The notes beneath the pieces are model-generated. The model was not told where the DNA came from, made no database searches, and saw nothing but the letters and a program-made list of their open reading frames with translations. DNA of 64,000 nucleotides from Emticicia aquatica (GTDB lineage: Bacteria > Bacteroidota > Bacteroidia > Cytophagales > Spirosomataceae), in the NCBI RefSeq assembly GCF_923079645.1, contig NZ_CAKLPY010000001.1, positions 2,211,185 through 2,275,184 on the forward strand, in the 5' to 3' direction. The position numbers and the translations under genes were made by a program. Positions 35,839 to 43,927 of the stretch are shown piece after piece. Within the stretch, counting starts at the first letter, position 1. Each line of letters opens with the position of its first letter.

Positions 35839-36741
35839 TTAAAAACCTACAGTTAAATAAACAGCACATTGCGGTAGTATTTTTAATTCACCACCACCTA
35901 AATTTTGTACAATTGGTTCTTGAAAAGTAAAACCAGTAGATATTTTACGATAATACGCTTGAAATCCTATACTTCCCAGTAACGAATAGCCACCTGTTAG
36001 AGAGTTAAGTTTACCTTCTTTATGGTCTTTAAATCCATAGTCAATTGTTGTTCCGACATTTGGCATTATCGAAAAACTACCCCAGTTTTTTGTATAAAAC
36101 ATTGTTATTGACGCATTTACACGATTCCCAAAACGATAATGTTCATTACTTTTGGTCGAAAGTCTTCCACCGATTTCAGTGTTCAAACCAAACTTTTTAT
36201 ACCTAATAGTATGAATTGCACTGAGCAAAAAATCTGTACTACCTGTTCCCAATTGAAAATTTGGATTAACTTCTGCATCACTATATCCGTATTCAAACTT
36301 ACCTGTTGGCAGTTTAATTCCGCCACCAATCATCAAATTATGGTATAATCCAGATGTGTTTGTTGTGTCTAGAAACGTATTCAGCACATTATAATGAGCC
36401 AAAAGTAAAGCATCGCCAATACCACTTTTACTTGTCTTTGTACCCGAATAAAGCATTGTTTGTTGGTTGTCATTGTAAGGCAAAAAAGTCAATACTTGCA
36501 GTTTTTTTACAGGATAAAAGCGTCCCCAAACCTCAAGGGTTTGGTATTCTTCTTTTGTTTTCAATAATTGGCTATTTAAGTGCGAGTCAAATGTGCGGAT
36601 GCGGTATCGCATTCCAACAAACTGTGTACCCGAACGAGGCAAAAGCCCAACAAAAGCACTACCATTTGAACAACCGCATAAGTCACAAGCTGCTGCTGAT
36701 AAACGATTCATAATCAACAGTATAAGTAGTATTTTCTTCAT
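35839..36741 (-). CDS. Outer-membrane beta-barrel with N-terminal CDLCGCS motif
   Basis: 300 aa. A signal peptide (MKKILLILLIMNRLSAAA) is followed at once by CDLCGCSNGSAFVGLLPRSG, three Cys within six residues. The rest alternates aromatic and polar residues as in a 10-14-strand beta-barrel (TQFVGMRYRIRTFDSH, LPTGKFEYGYSDAEVNPNF) and ends in an aromatic residue (AVYLTVGF), an outer-membrane insertion mark. Proteins with this Cys motif and barrel occur next to MbnP/di-heme genes in Bacteroidota, so it may be a metal-binding porin. It is the last gene of a four-gene run, 2 bases after the HMA gene. Role inferred from context. Confidence 0.8.
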   Translation of the reverse strand: MKKILLILLIMNRLSAAACDLCGCSNGSAFVGLLPRSGTQFVGMRYRIRTFDSHLNSQLLKTKEEYQTLEVWGRFYPVKKLQVLTFLPYNDNQQTMLYSGTKTSKSGIGDALLLAHYNVLNTFLDTTNTSGLYHNLMIGGGIKLPTGKFEYGYSDAEVNPNFQLGTGSTDFLLSAIHTIRYKKFGLNTEIGGRLSTKSNEHYRFGNRVNASITMFYTKNWGSFSIMPNVGTTIDYGFKDHKEGKLNSLTGGYSLLGSIGFQAYYRKISTGFTFQEPIVQNLGGGELKILPQCAVYLTVGF

Positions 36742-36743
36742 AA

Positions 36744-37091
36744 TTATTTACAAATTTTCACATCCATTAAGCAACAATCTCTTATTTGCTCTCTTTTATA
36801 TACATCTGCTCGCAATTCGTCAGCATCGTAGCCAATTGAAACGATATATTTCTTTATTCTTTCTGACGTAGTTCTGCTAGAATCATATTTGATTGTTATT
36901 AATTTTTGAGAAACATCAACTACTACATCTTTCACGCCTTTTTCAAAAATAATATTTCTACCCAAATTGTATTTGCATCTATCACAGACCCTGCTTGTAT
37001 GAATAGTACATTCAGCAGGCTTATCAAAGGCACTCGCATAAACACCTGATAATGATAGTGTTAACGTAGAAATAAAATCTTGGCGATTCAT
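36744..37091 (-). CDS. Exported heavy-metal-associated (HMA-like) domain protein
   Basis: 115 aa. A probable signal peptide (ISTLTLSLSGVYASA) precedes an HMA/ferredoxin-like fold: SRVCDRCKYNLGRNIIFEKG carries the metal CxxC (CDRC), followed by VVVDVSQKLITIKYDSS and IKKYIVSIGYDADEL. This is the order of copper chaperones, but with SRV in place of the usual GMT before the first Cys. Two more Cys pairs occur at the C-terminus (RDCCLMDVKIC), so extra copper sites are possible. The gene lies between the YHS (8 bases) and barrel (2 bases) genes in one operon. Confidence 0.83.
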   Translation of the reverse strand: MNRQDFISTLTLSLSGVYASAFDKPAECTIHTSRVCDRCKYNLGRNIIFEKGVKDVVVDVSQKLITIKYDSSRTTSERIKKYIVSIGYDADELRADVYKREQIRDCCLMDVKICK

Positions 37092-37099
37092 AAAACTTC

Positions 37100-37354
37100 T
37101 TAGTTCTTGATATATTTATCTGGATTTTTCACAAAACTTTCTTTACATGATTCACCGCAAAAACCGTACGTATTATCTTTATGTTTAAAGGTTATTTTAG
37201 TATTTTTTGCTACTTTCATGTGACAAACAGGGTCTTGCGATTTTACCTCTTTTTCAGCAATTTTCTTGTCTTTTTGTGCTGGTTTGTCTTCTTGGGCATA
37301 AACAGAAAAGCTAACGAATAAGACAAAAAGAGAGGTAATCAATTGAGTTTTCAT
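37100..37354 (-). CDS. Exported YHS-domain protein
   Basis: 84 aa. A signal peptide (LFVLFVSFSVYAQ) and a Lys-rich linker lead to a YHS domain: SQDPVCHMKVAKN, HKDNTYGFCGESCKESFVKN and PDKYIKN. The Cys residues of PVCHM and FCGESC are the expected metal ligands; His replaces the usual Gly after the first Cys. YHS domains bind copper or other soft metals and are often fused to CopA-type ATPases. Here the domain stands alone in the periplasm next to an HMA protein and a PepSY protein. Confidence 0.88.
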   Translation of the reverse strand: MKTQLITSLFVLFVSFSVYAQEDKPAQKDKKIAEKEVKSQDPVCHMKVAKNTKITFKHKDNTYGFCGESCKESFVKNPDKYIKN

Positions 37355-37361
37355 ATTATTT

Positions 37362-38462
37362 TTAAATTTTATTTGTTTTTACTTTTCGTCTCCACCAAAG
37401 CATAAAGCCCGTAATGGCTAAAAAACCAGGGGTTAATCCAAGAATTACGTAAAGAATTTTGACTGAAATTCCGCCATAATTTCCAACATGAAGCGGGAAA
37501 AACAAGGCTTCTACTTTATCCCAAAATGTTAAATCACTGAATCGACCAATATTTAGGAATTCGCCTGTATTAGCATCAAATCTTACCACATTTCCACCTG
37601 CAAACATTAGGTTTTGGCCTTTCAGATTACCACGAACACTAAATTTTTTCTCAGGCTGCGTGGGTAAATACACATAACTTGGAACTAAATCAGGCATTTT
37701 TTCAAGACTTTCGACATACATTTTATCAAGCGATACCTTCACCAAAGTATTATTTGGAGTCGGGATTGTTTCTTTTTTCCACGTTTCAGCTTCAAATGCA
37801 AATAAATTCATCCAAAAACCAGTAAAAAACACAATCACATTAAGCAAAAGAGACCAAACTCCTACAACTCGATGTAAATCAGAGCTTAACATTCGCCAGT
37901 TTTTGGTTTTGATTTTTACTTTGAAAGTCAATACTTTCCAAATAAATTTTCTGTAAACAATAAAACCAGTGATGATAGAAATGAGCATCGTCAGTCCAAA
38001 AATGGCGGCTAATGCTGCCCCAGGCATTCCAAGATGAAATGAAAAATGAAATTCAAAAATCCATTCAATCCAACCAACTTCCAAATCATCGCTTCGCCCT
38101 GAACGCAATATTTCACCTGAATATTGGTTAATATTTATCGCTCCTAAATCATAAGATTCTAAGCGAGCATCGTTCAAATAGAGTCTAAAATGATAAGATT
38201 GGTCCTTTTCTGCCAATGGATTTAGCCAAGCAATTCCGTCTAAATTTTGGTATTTATTTGTAATAATTTGATACAAACTATCCAGCGGAAGTTTTTTCTC
38301 CTCAGGCTTGACAGTCAAAACTTTATGATAAATAATCTCATCAAGTTCATCCTTGAAAATTAAAATCGAGCCACTAAGCCCCAACAGCAGAAGAAATATT
38401 CCAGTGATTAGTCCGAACCAACTATGTATGCTAAAAAGTAAGCGTTTGAATTTGTTGTTCAT
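37362..38462 (-). CDS. PepSY-associated transmembrane protein
   Basis: 366 aa. Four membrane helices: IHSWFGLITGIFLLLLGLSG near the N-terminus, GMPGAALAAIFGLTMLISII, LHRVVGVWSLLLNVIVFFTG and a last one after VKILYVILGLTPGF. Periplasmic PepSY domains sit between helices 1-2 and 3-4. Conserved His residues at helix ends (IHSWFG, FHLGMPG, LHRVVG, PLHVGNYGG) fit heme or metal reductase roles proposed for this family, which is usually linked to siderophore or copper uptake. It is the first gene of the PepSY-YHS-HMA-barrel run, with its own -7 box. Confidence 0.9.
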   Translation of the reverse strand: MNNKFKRLLFSIHSWFGLITGIFLLLLGLSGSILIFKDELDEIIYHKVLTVKPEEKKLPLDSLYQIITNKYQNLDGIAWLNPLAEKDQSYHFRLYLNDARLESYDLGAININQYSGEILRSGRSDDLEVGWIEWIFEFHFSFHLGMPGAALAAIFGLTMLISIITGFIVYRKFIWKVLTFKVKIKTKNWRMLSSDLHRVVGVWSLLLNVIVFFTGFWMNLFAFEAETWKKETIPTPNNTLVKVSLDKMYVESLEKMPDLVPSYVYLPTQPEKKFSVRGNLKGQNLMFAGGNVVRFDANTGEFLNIGRFSDLTFWDKVEALFFPLHVGNYGGISVKILYVILGLTPGFLAITGFMLWWRRKVKTNKI

Positions 38463-38503
38463 ATTTTCTACATTTCATTATACTTTAATAGAATCTTGGT
38501 AAA

Positions 38504-38511
38504 CAAAAATA
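38504..38511 (-). promoter_or_regulatory. -7 element (TATTTTTG) for the PepSY-YHS-HMA-barrel operon
   Basis: The minus strand matches TAnnTTTG 42 bases before the ATG at 38462, in the 100-base gap after the di-heme gene. It suggests an internal start within the copper block. Confidence 0.5.
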
Positions 38512-38564
38512 GCTATTTGTGCTTAAAGTGACTTTCATGAATCTTGATAAAAAAATCTTTAGTA

Positions 38565-39608
38565 TTACGGTGCTGCAAATCTTTTATTTTTCAGAAACTC
38601 ATCATCTGTCAACGTTTTCAAAAAAGCAATGAGTTTTTTTTGCTCATCGGCCGTTGTTTGAATACCTAATTTTTGTCCATTTTTAAGTGCAGGGTCAAGT
38701 GTTGGCACATCCAAAACAGATTCAGAATAATGTTTCAGCACAGCTTCGAGCGTATAAAAACGGCCATCATGCATGTAAGGTGCAGTTACTGAAATATTTC
38801 TGAGACTCGGAACTTTAAATTTGTACTTATCTGAGTCTTTTTGTGTAATTCGATGCCTTCCAGTATCATCAATATTATAAACGGCAATACCATTATTTCG
38901 ATAACTTTGGTCGGTAAAAAGTTCACCTGAATGACACGAAGCACATTTTTGCTTGAAAATCCACATTCCTGCCAATTCTTCCTCTGTCAATATTCCACCT
39001 GTTTCTTTTCTGACGTATTTATCATACCGAGAATTGGCCGAAACCAAAGAAGTCATAAATTGTGAAAGTGCCTTCAAAAAACGCTCAGTTGTGATCTCCT
39101 TACTTCCGTAAGCTTTCTGGAAAAGTGCAGTGTATTTTTCTTTTTTACAAAGTTTTGCTAACACATTTCCCAATTTTTCATCCATTTCAACTGGATTTTC
39201 AATCGGAGCAATCGAAAATAGGTCTAAATCAAAAACACCACCATCCCAGAAAAACTCTTTCTGAAATGCCATATTCTGAATCGGCGGAGCATTTCGGATA
39301 CCTCTAAGATTATCAATTCCATGACTAACATCGTGTCCATGATGCGTAAAACCTGAAGGTTGACTGTGGCATTCGGCACATGAAATCGTTCCATCTCTTG
39401 ATAAATCACCTTCATAAAATAATGCTCTACCCAATTCAAAACCATTTTCGGTAATAGGATTTTTAGCAAAATCATATACAGGATTTGGAAAATTAGCTGG
39501 AGCCGAAAATAACTTGTCAGGTGCAATATCTTGGGAGTTGTCATTTTTACATGCAACTCCCAGATAAACAGCACTACTAACTACCATAGCTAGGATTTTA
39601 AATTTCAT
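38565..39608 (-). CDS. Di-heme cytochrome c peroxidase family (MbnH/MauG-like) lipoprotein
   Basis: 347 aa with a lipobox (LGVAC, Cys20). Two c-type heme sites are present: CAECH (Cys77, Cys80, His81) and CASCH (Cys222, Cys225, His226). Other family segments are ELGRALFYEGDLSRDGTISC, FWDGGVFDLDL and FKVPSLRNISVTAPYMHDGR. In the MbnH/MauG group such enzymes store oxidising power in a bis-Fe(IV) state and modify a residue in a partner protein. The start codon overlaps the stop of the MbnP-like gene (TAATG at 39606-39610), which indicates translational coupling. A plain peroxidase remains possible; context favours MbnH. Confidence 0.9.
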   Translation of the reverse strand: MKFKILAMVVSSAVYLGVACKNDNSQDIAPDKLFSAPANFPNPVYDFAKNPITENGFELGRALFYEGDLSRDGTISCAECHSQPSGFTHHGHDVSHGIDNLRGIRNAPPIQNMAFQKEFFWDGGVFDLDLFSIAPIENPVEMDEKLGNVLAKLCKKEKYTALFQKAYGSKEITTERFLKALSQFMTSLVSANSRYDKYVRKETGGILTEEELAGMWIFKQKCASCHSGELFTDQSYRNNGIAVYNIDDTGRHRITQKDSDKYKFKVPSLRNISVTAPYMHDGRFYTLEAVLKHYSESVLDVPTLDPALKNGQKLGIQTTADEQKKLIAFLKTLTDDEFLKNKRFAAP

Positions 39609-40417
39609 TATTCTTTGTCATTATGAACATGGTCAACAATGAAACTTTGAGCATAATTGTCAGCAATTGCTGTACCCGCCGCAGGAGCATGCACCATATA
39701 CGATGTTGCAATACTAATTTTATTTTTTGCACTAAAAACCTTTGAAACATCATTAATTATATGAATTTCTGGAGCAATATCTTTTCTTACGGTTGCTGAC
39801 GAAGCTAAAGAAAATTTAAAAGTTTTTAGGTTATTTGGTGTTGTGGCAGTTCGACCACCAAAACCGCCAATATGAAACTCATATTGAGTCATTCCCATCA
39901 TGTTATTTGCTGGAATGGCTGCTGATTTTCCTTCCATTTTGAAGAAAATATAACCCGAATTCCACGACCAATACATATTATCTGCACCATAAGATGCAGG
40001 GTCAAGAACGCCAGTTCGTTGACTTACATCAGAAATAGATTTTAAACTATCAACGCCAATCACATAACTCAATTCGGTATAATTACCCGCTGGAACATCT
40101 TTTAAAGTTACAACCAAAGAACTTTCGTCTGATTGACGAATCAAAAAGTAGTCATTCAGAAAATTCACAACTTCACCATTCTCATTTTTCAAAGAAATAT
40201 TTGATACAAAATAATTAAGTTTAGTTACTGTAAAATCTTCTCCCAACACATTTGTAGCTTTGGTTGTTCCTAGAACTAATTTTTGGTCGCCAATTCGGTT
40301 ATCAAACTCAATGCTAATTGAATTTTTATCATTTGGCCCAATTTCCTCTTCTTTTTGACAAGAAATAATTAATACCGTTGCGAAGATTGCTAAGAATAAT
40401 TTTGATAAGTTTTTCAT
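39608..40417 (-). CDS. MbnP-like copper-binding lipoprotein
   Basis: 269 aa, lipobox LIISC (Cys20). The order VTKLNYFVSNISLKNENGE, TGVLDPASYGADNMYWSWNS, GYIFFKMEGKS, YEFHIGGFGG and the end SFIVDHVHNDKE is the MbnP-like pattern. Trp150 and Trp152 lie in MYWSWNSGY, and His182, His263 and His265 are candidate ligands. In characterised MbnP proteins a conserved Trp is oxidised to kynurenine by the partner MbnH, creating a tight copper site; which Trp here corresponds is inference. It has a strong promoter with a very short leader and is coupled to the di-heme gene. Confidence 0.9.
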   Translation of the reverse strand: MKNLSKLFLAIFATVLIISCQKEEEIGPNDKNSISIEFDNRIGDQKLVLGTTKATNVLGEDFTVTKLNYFVSNISLKNENGEVVNFLNDYFLIRQSDESSLVVTLKDVPAGNYTELSYVIGVDSLKSISDVSQRTGVLDPASYGADNMYWSWNSGYIFFKMEGKSAAIPANNMMGMTQYEFHIGGFGGRTATTPNNLKTFKFSLASSATVRKDIAPEIHIINDVSKVFSAKNKISIATSYMVHAPAAGTAIADNYAQSFIVDHVHNDKE

Positions 40418-40433
40418 GAGTTTTAACTAAAAA

Positions 40434-40461
40434 CAAATATAAGTATGTAAACCACGGCCAA
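40434..40461 (-). promoter_or_regulatory. Promoter of the mbnP-like/di-heme operon
   Basis: The minus strand reads TTG (40459-40461), 17 bases, then TATATTTG (40434-40441), a full Bacteroidota sigma-A promoter. Only 16 bases separate the -7 box from the ATG at 40417. Confidence 0.78.
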
Positions 40462-40618
40462 TAAACCGTAGCATTACAAATAATTGATAATGAATGATTT
40501 ACAAATAAATCAAATAGCTATTAGAAACTATTTGAAAAAAATGCATAAAGAAAATACGTAAAAAACTACAAAGTTAGGAAGCTAACTTTTGCAGCATTAT
40601 GCAATAAAAGGGAAGAAA

Positions 40619-41017
40619 TCAGCCTAAACAAGGTGGACGAAAAAGAGAAGTAGCAAGCGTAAAATAATGGCGTTGCTTATAAATAAATAAATTTTGAGTC
40701 GATGAAACTACACTTGTGAATGTTTGTGAGAAGACAAAGTTTTCATGATGGAAGGTTTCTTCTAAAAGTTTCTTGAAACTTTGTTCTTGGCGGTCGGCTT
40801 CTTTGCTCGCTTTGTCTTCGGCCACTTTATGAAGCTGTTTGGCCAAATAACATTTACCATTACATTGCAACTCAGGCTTAAAGCGGTTTTCGCAGAGATT
40901 TTTAACGATGTAATCTTTGTTCAATTCAAAATCAAGATAAACCACAGGCACTACCAGTATGCGTACACTGGTAAGCAAAAGCAGAAAAACCGCCAAGCCT
41001 CGTTTACTATTTGACAT
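40619..41017 (-). CDS. Small Cys-containing membrane protein near the mbnP-like gene
   Basis: 132 aa from the ATG at 41017 (another ATG at 41026 lies right at the predicted transcription start). One N-terminal hydrophobic helix (GLAVFLLLLTSVRILVVPVV) is followed by NLCENRFKPELQCNGKC and YLAKQL, a three-Cys block in a short loop, then a charged helix (EDKASKEADRQEQSFKKLLE). The C-terminus ends HYFTLATSLFRPPCLG. This family is recurrent in Bacteroidota upstream of metal-related genes, but I know no function. Metal binding through the Cys block is inference. Confidence 0.78.
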   Translation of the reverse strand: MSNSKRGLAVFLLLLTSVRILVVPVVYLDFELNKDYIVKNLCENRFKPELQCNGKCYLAKQLHKVAEDKASKEADRQEQSFKKLLEETFHHENFVFSQTFTSVVSSTQNLFIYKQRHYFTLATSLFRPPCLG

Positions 41018-41030
41018 TAAATTCATGCTG

Positions 41031-41056
41031 CAAAATTATGCCACGTTTTATATCAA
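41031..41056 (-). promoter_or_regulatory. Promoter of the small Cys-protein gene
   Basis: The minus strand has TTG (41054-41056), 15 bases, then TAATTTTG (41031-41038). Its closeness to the gene favours the ATG at 41017. Confidence 0.55.
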
Positions 41057-41070
41057 ACCTATGATTATCA

Positions 41071-42111
41071 TCATTTTTTTAACGTACCGAGCAGCACTTT
41101 ATTTTCAAAAACAGTTCCAATTAATAATTTATCACCAAAAACCGCCCCAACACTAGAGCCAGAAACTGGTTTTCCATCATTCAAATAAATGCTTTTCAAC
41201 GTAAAATCACTTTTAGCTTTGTAGGCAATTTTAATGATTTCTGAAGGCGAAGGCTTTGAATGGTCTTTTGAATGAGCCAGAAAAGCCAATAATTTCGGGT
41301 GGCAACCTACCCAAAGATTCCCAACTTCGTCGAGTTCAATATTATCTGCACCTCTGACTGGAATTTCATCTGTTTTAGTCAATACTCCCGTCGTAATATC
41401 TCGGTCAAAAACTATAATTTTTTGTCCTGTTGTTGCTGAAGTAAATAATTTTTTACCATCAAGACTTACATTTACTCCATTGGCATACAAAAATCCGCTT
41501 GCAAGAATGCTTGCTTTTCCTCCATCAAAATAACAAACATTTCCTGAAGCAATTTGTAATAAATCCTTTTTTGCTCGCCAATTTGAAATTTCTTCATCGT
41601 GGTCATTCGTTACATAAAACTTTCGCTCACCAACACCAACAACGTCATTTGGACTTACAAATAAAGGGTCGGTAATACTTTCACGGTGAATGAGTGTACT
41701 ATCTGTAAATTGAAAAATTTCGATAAAATCCCCTACTTTTCGGTGATTAACCACAAATAAAATTTTGTCTCCATTAAGTGCTTTATACAAACTAATTCCG
41801 TGTGGATGAAAATCGTCAAAAGGCAACTTATCAGTTAATTTGATCGGTTTTGGAGAATTTTCATTGAGATTGAGTAGATAAATTGCTCCATTTGGTAGAA
41901 AAGGAGAAAAATCACTTGCAGAAATCAACGCTAAACCTTTCGCTTTATCAATAGTAATATCTTCTGCTCCATGAAAACCATTAATTTCGACAGTTTTTCC
42001 ATCAAAATGTGGTTCGATTTTAGTAAAAAAGCCCGCATTTGTAAGTGTTTTTCCTACAAAAAAAACAATGATTACGACAATACCTATTACTATTTTAAGC
42101 CAAGTTTTCAT
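41071..42111 (-). CDS. Paraoxonase/arylesterase-like (SMP-30 type) lactonase
   Basis: 346 aa, six-bladed propeller with an N-terminal membrane anchor (KIVIGIVVIIVFFVGKTL). Family marks are GFHGAEDITIDKAKGLALIS, DFHPHGISLYKALNG, SPNDVVGVGERKFYVTNDHD (the Ca-binding SPND and NDH motifs of PON1) and ANGVNVSLDGKKLFTSATT. PON-like enzymes hydrolyse lactones and some esters outside the cytosol. The anchor suggests a periplasmic face. No quorum or lactone genes are adjacent. Confidence 0.88.
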   Translation of the reverse strand: MKTWLKIVIGIVVIIVFFVGKTLTNAGFFTKIEPHFDGKTVEINGFHGAEDITIDKAKGLALISASDFSPFLPNGAIYLLNLNENSPKPIKLTDKLPFDDFHPHGISLYKALNGDKILFVVNHRKVGDFIEIFQFTDSTLIHRESITDPLFVSPNDVVGVGERKFYVTNDHDEEISNWRAKKDLLQIASGNVCYFDGGKASILASGFLYANGVNVSLDGKKLFTSATTGQKIIVFDRDITTGVLTKTDEIPVRGADNIELDEVGNLWVGCHPKLLAFLAHSKDHSKPSPSEIIKIAYKAKSDFTLKSIYLNDGKPVSGSSVGAVFGDKLLIGTVFENKVLLGTLKK

Positions 42112-42178
42112 TTTGAATGAAGGTTATATTTCCACAAAAGCACTAATTCGTAATCAGTGCCTTTGTGCTTGTTAAAAA

Positions 42179-43075
42179 TCAAATATCACAAATATTAACT
42201 CCTTGTTTAAGCGAAGCTAATTTATCAGCTCTGGCAGGAATGAATTCTTGAGCGACGAAACCTCGATAACCAGTTTCTACAATTGCATTCATAATTGACG
42301 GGTAATAAATCTCTTGGGTTTCATCAATTTCATGTCGCCCTGGCACACCACCTGTATGATAATGAGCAATATATTTACTATTTGCTCGAATGGTATTAAT
42401 GATATCACCCTCCATAATCTGCATGTGATAGATGTCGTAAAGTAGCTTAAAATTATCAGAATCTATCTTTTTGCACAATTCAACACCCCAATCGGTATGG
42501 TCGCACATATAATCTTTATGGTCAATTTTACTATTGAGTAGCTCCATTACGATGGTTACTTTCTTTTTTTCTGCATAATTTAAGATTTTTTTTAAACCTT
42601 TAGCACAGTTTTTTAAGCCATCTTCATCATCAATTTTCTTCGCACGATTTCCTGAAAAACAAATCAAATTGGTAAAACCCGCTTTTGAAGTTTCGTCAAT
42701 CAAATATTTGTACCATTCTTCCAAACCATCGTGATTTTCTTTAGTATTCCAGCCTTTCGTGATTCCATAATCTTTGCCAATTCCCGAAACCATCGCACAA
42801 GTAAGATCGTGTTTTTTGACCGTAGAAAACTCCTCAACTGTCAATAGTTCAATCGATTGTAAACCAATGGTTTTGGCAGCTTTACAAAGAGCCTCAAGTT
42901 CGATTGAATCGTAACACCAACGGCAAACCGAATGATTGATTCTTCTTTTTAAGGCAACTCCCATCTCGTTATCAGCGGCATTCAAACGGGAGGAAATTGC
43001 TCCCGTTAGGGCTACGGTTGCTGCACCTTCAACAATTTTTTTCATAGCATTTCGGCGAGAAGTTTTATTTTCCAT
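42179..43075 (-). CDS. Hydroxypyruvate isomerase-like TIM barrel protein, exported
   Basis: 298 aa from the ATG at 43075 (MENKTSRRNAMKKIVEGAAT); the frame is open to 43096 from a TTG. The Arg-Arg and following hydrophobic stretch (ATVALTGAISSRLNA) look like a Tat signal. The barrel has INHSVCRWCYDSIELEALCK, NLICFSGNRAKK, VIVMELLNSK, FKLLYDIYHMQIMEGD and HYHTGGVPGRHEID, which match the hydroxypyruvate isomerase pattern with the metal Glu, Asp and His. Export makes the substrate uncertain; a keto-acid or sugar derivative is likely. Confidence 0.88.
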   Translation of the reverse strand: MENKTSRRNAMKKIVEGAATVALTGAISSRLNAADNEMGVALKRRINHSVCRWCYDSIELEALCKAAKTIGLQSIELLTVEEFSTVKKHDLTCAMVSGIGKDYGITKGWNTKENHDGLEEWYKYLIDETSKAGFTNLICFSGNRAKKIDDEDGLKNCAKGLKKILNYAEKKKVTIVMELLNSKIDHKDYMCDHTDWGVELCKKIDSDNFKLLYDIYHMQIMEGDIINTIRANSKYIAHYHTGGVPGRHEIDETQEIYYPSIMNAIVETGYRGFVAQEFIPARADKLASLKQGVNICDI

Positions 43076-43295
43076 GAGAATAATTTTGCTTCCCAAAAGG
43101 GTAATTTATAAATATTTGGATTAAAAATAGACAATCGGAAAAGACGAGTAATTTTAATAAAAAAAAACTTCACAAATAGCATATCGAGCAAATTTGATTT
43201 TCAAATATAATAAAAATCATAGTTTAGCGTATTTGCTAATGAAAGTAAAAAAGGCTCAAACTTTATGCAAATCACTCATTAAAAAACCAACAATT

Positions 43296-43745
43296 ATGAA
43301 AAGCATCTCAAAAGTTTTTATTTTATGTTTATTCACAATCATTGCTAGCTCATGTGTCAAGAAAATAATTGATGATATTTTGCCGTCAGGTTCGGCAAGT
43401 ATTGTTGCCAACGGAAATACAATTAATTTAGGAAAACCAACGGCTGTAACGCTTTTAGGCGTAGTAACCATTGAGGCAATGAAAGATAAAAACGGCTTTA
43501 CTTTACTCCTAAATAAGTCTGATATTAAAACTGGAAAGACTTATGACTTAAAAAGTTCAACAGGAGTTTTTACATTTCTATATGATGGGGCATATTATTC
43601 GCCAAGTACTGGAACTTTGGAAATCACTAAATTTACAGATAACAAAATTGTGGAAGGAAAATTTAGTTTTGATGGCTCAGTTGTAGGCATTTCAAACAAA
43701 AAAATGACTGCAACTGGCACTTTTAGCATTGATATTGTTTTGTAG
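43296..43745 (+). CDS. Small lipoprotein of unknown function
   Basis: 149 aa from the ATG at 43296 (MKSISKVFILCLFTIIASSC), with the lipobox Cys at residue 20. The mature part is beta-rich (SASIVANGNTINLGKPTAVT, GKTYDLKSSTGVFTFLYDG and EGKFSFDGSVVG). The frame continues upstream to 43194, but that sequence lacks a start-like context. No family recognised. It is a single gene ending at a terminator. Confidence 0.72.
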   Translation: MKSISKVFILCLFTIIASSCVKKIIDDILPSGSASIVANGNTINLGKPTAVTLLGVVTIEAMKDKNGFTLLLNKSDIKTGKTYDLKSSTGVFTFLYDGAYYSPSTGTLEITKFTDNKIVEGKFSFDGSVVGISNKKMTATGTFSIDIVL

Positions 43746-43773
43746 AAAATTGTTTTAAATTACTTCCTTCAAG

Positions 43774-43806
43774 AAGCGTGGTGAAAGTTTCATCACGCTT
43801 TTATTT
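43774..43806 (+). terminator. Terminator of the small lipoprotein gene
   Basis: Arms AAGCGTGGTGAAA and TTTCATCACGCTT (one G-T pair) are followed by TTTTATTTT. Confidence 0.8.
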
Positions 43807-43927
43807 TTATTTATTTGAATAAGATATAAGCGTTCAACAAATAATTTTCGTTAGGTGTTGAACGGTGGTATAATTTTAGGTGTTATCTTTCGGGCGACGC
43901 TCGATTTAAAACTAATTGTAATAATTT

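Noticed and set aside
36354..36713. 119-aa plus-strand frame opposite the barrel gene
   Set aside because: Antisense to a well-supported exported barrel in a tight operon; a shadow of its codon bias.
38565..39608. Annotation as an ordinary cytochrome c peroxidase only
   Set aside because: The start-stop overlap with an MbnP-like gene and the lipoprotein form favour the MbnH/MauG-like role, though peroxidase activity is not excluded.
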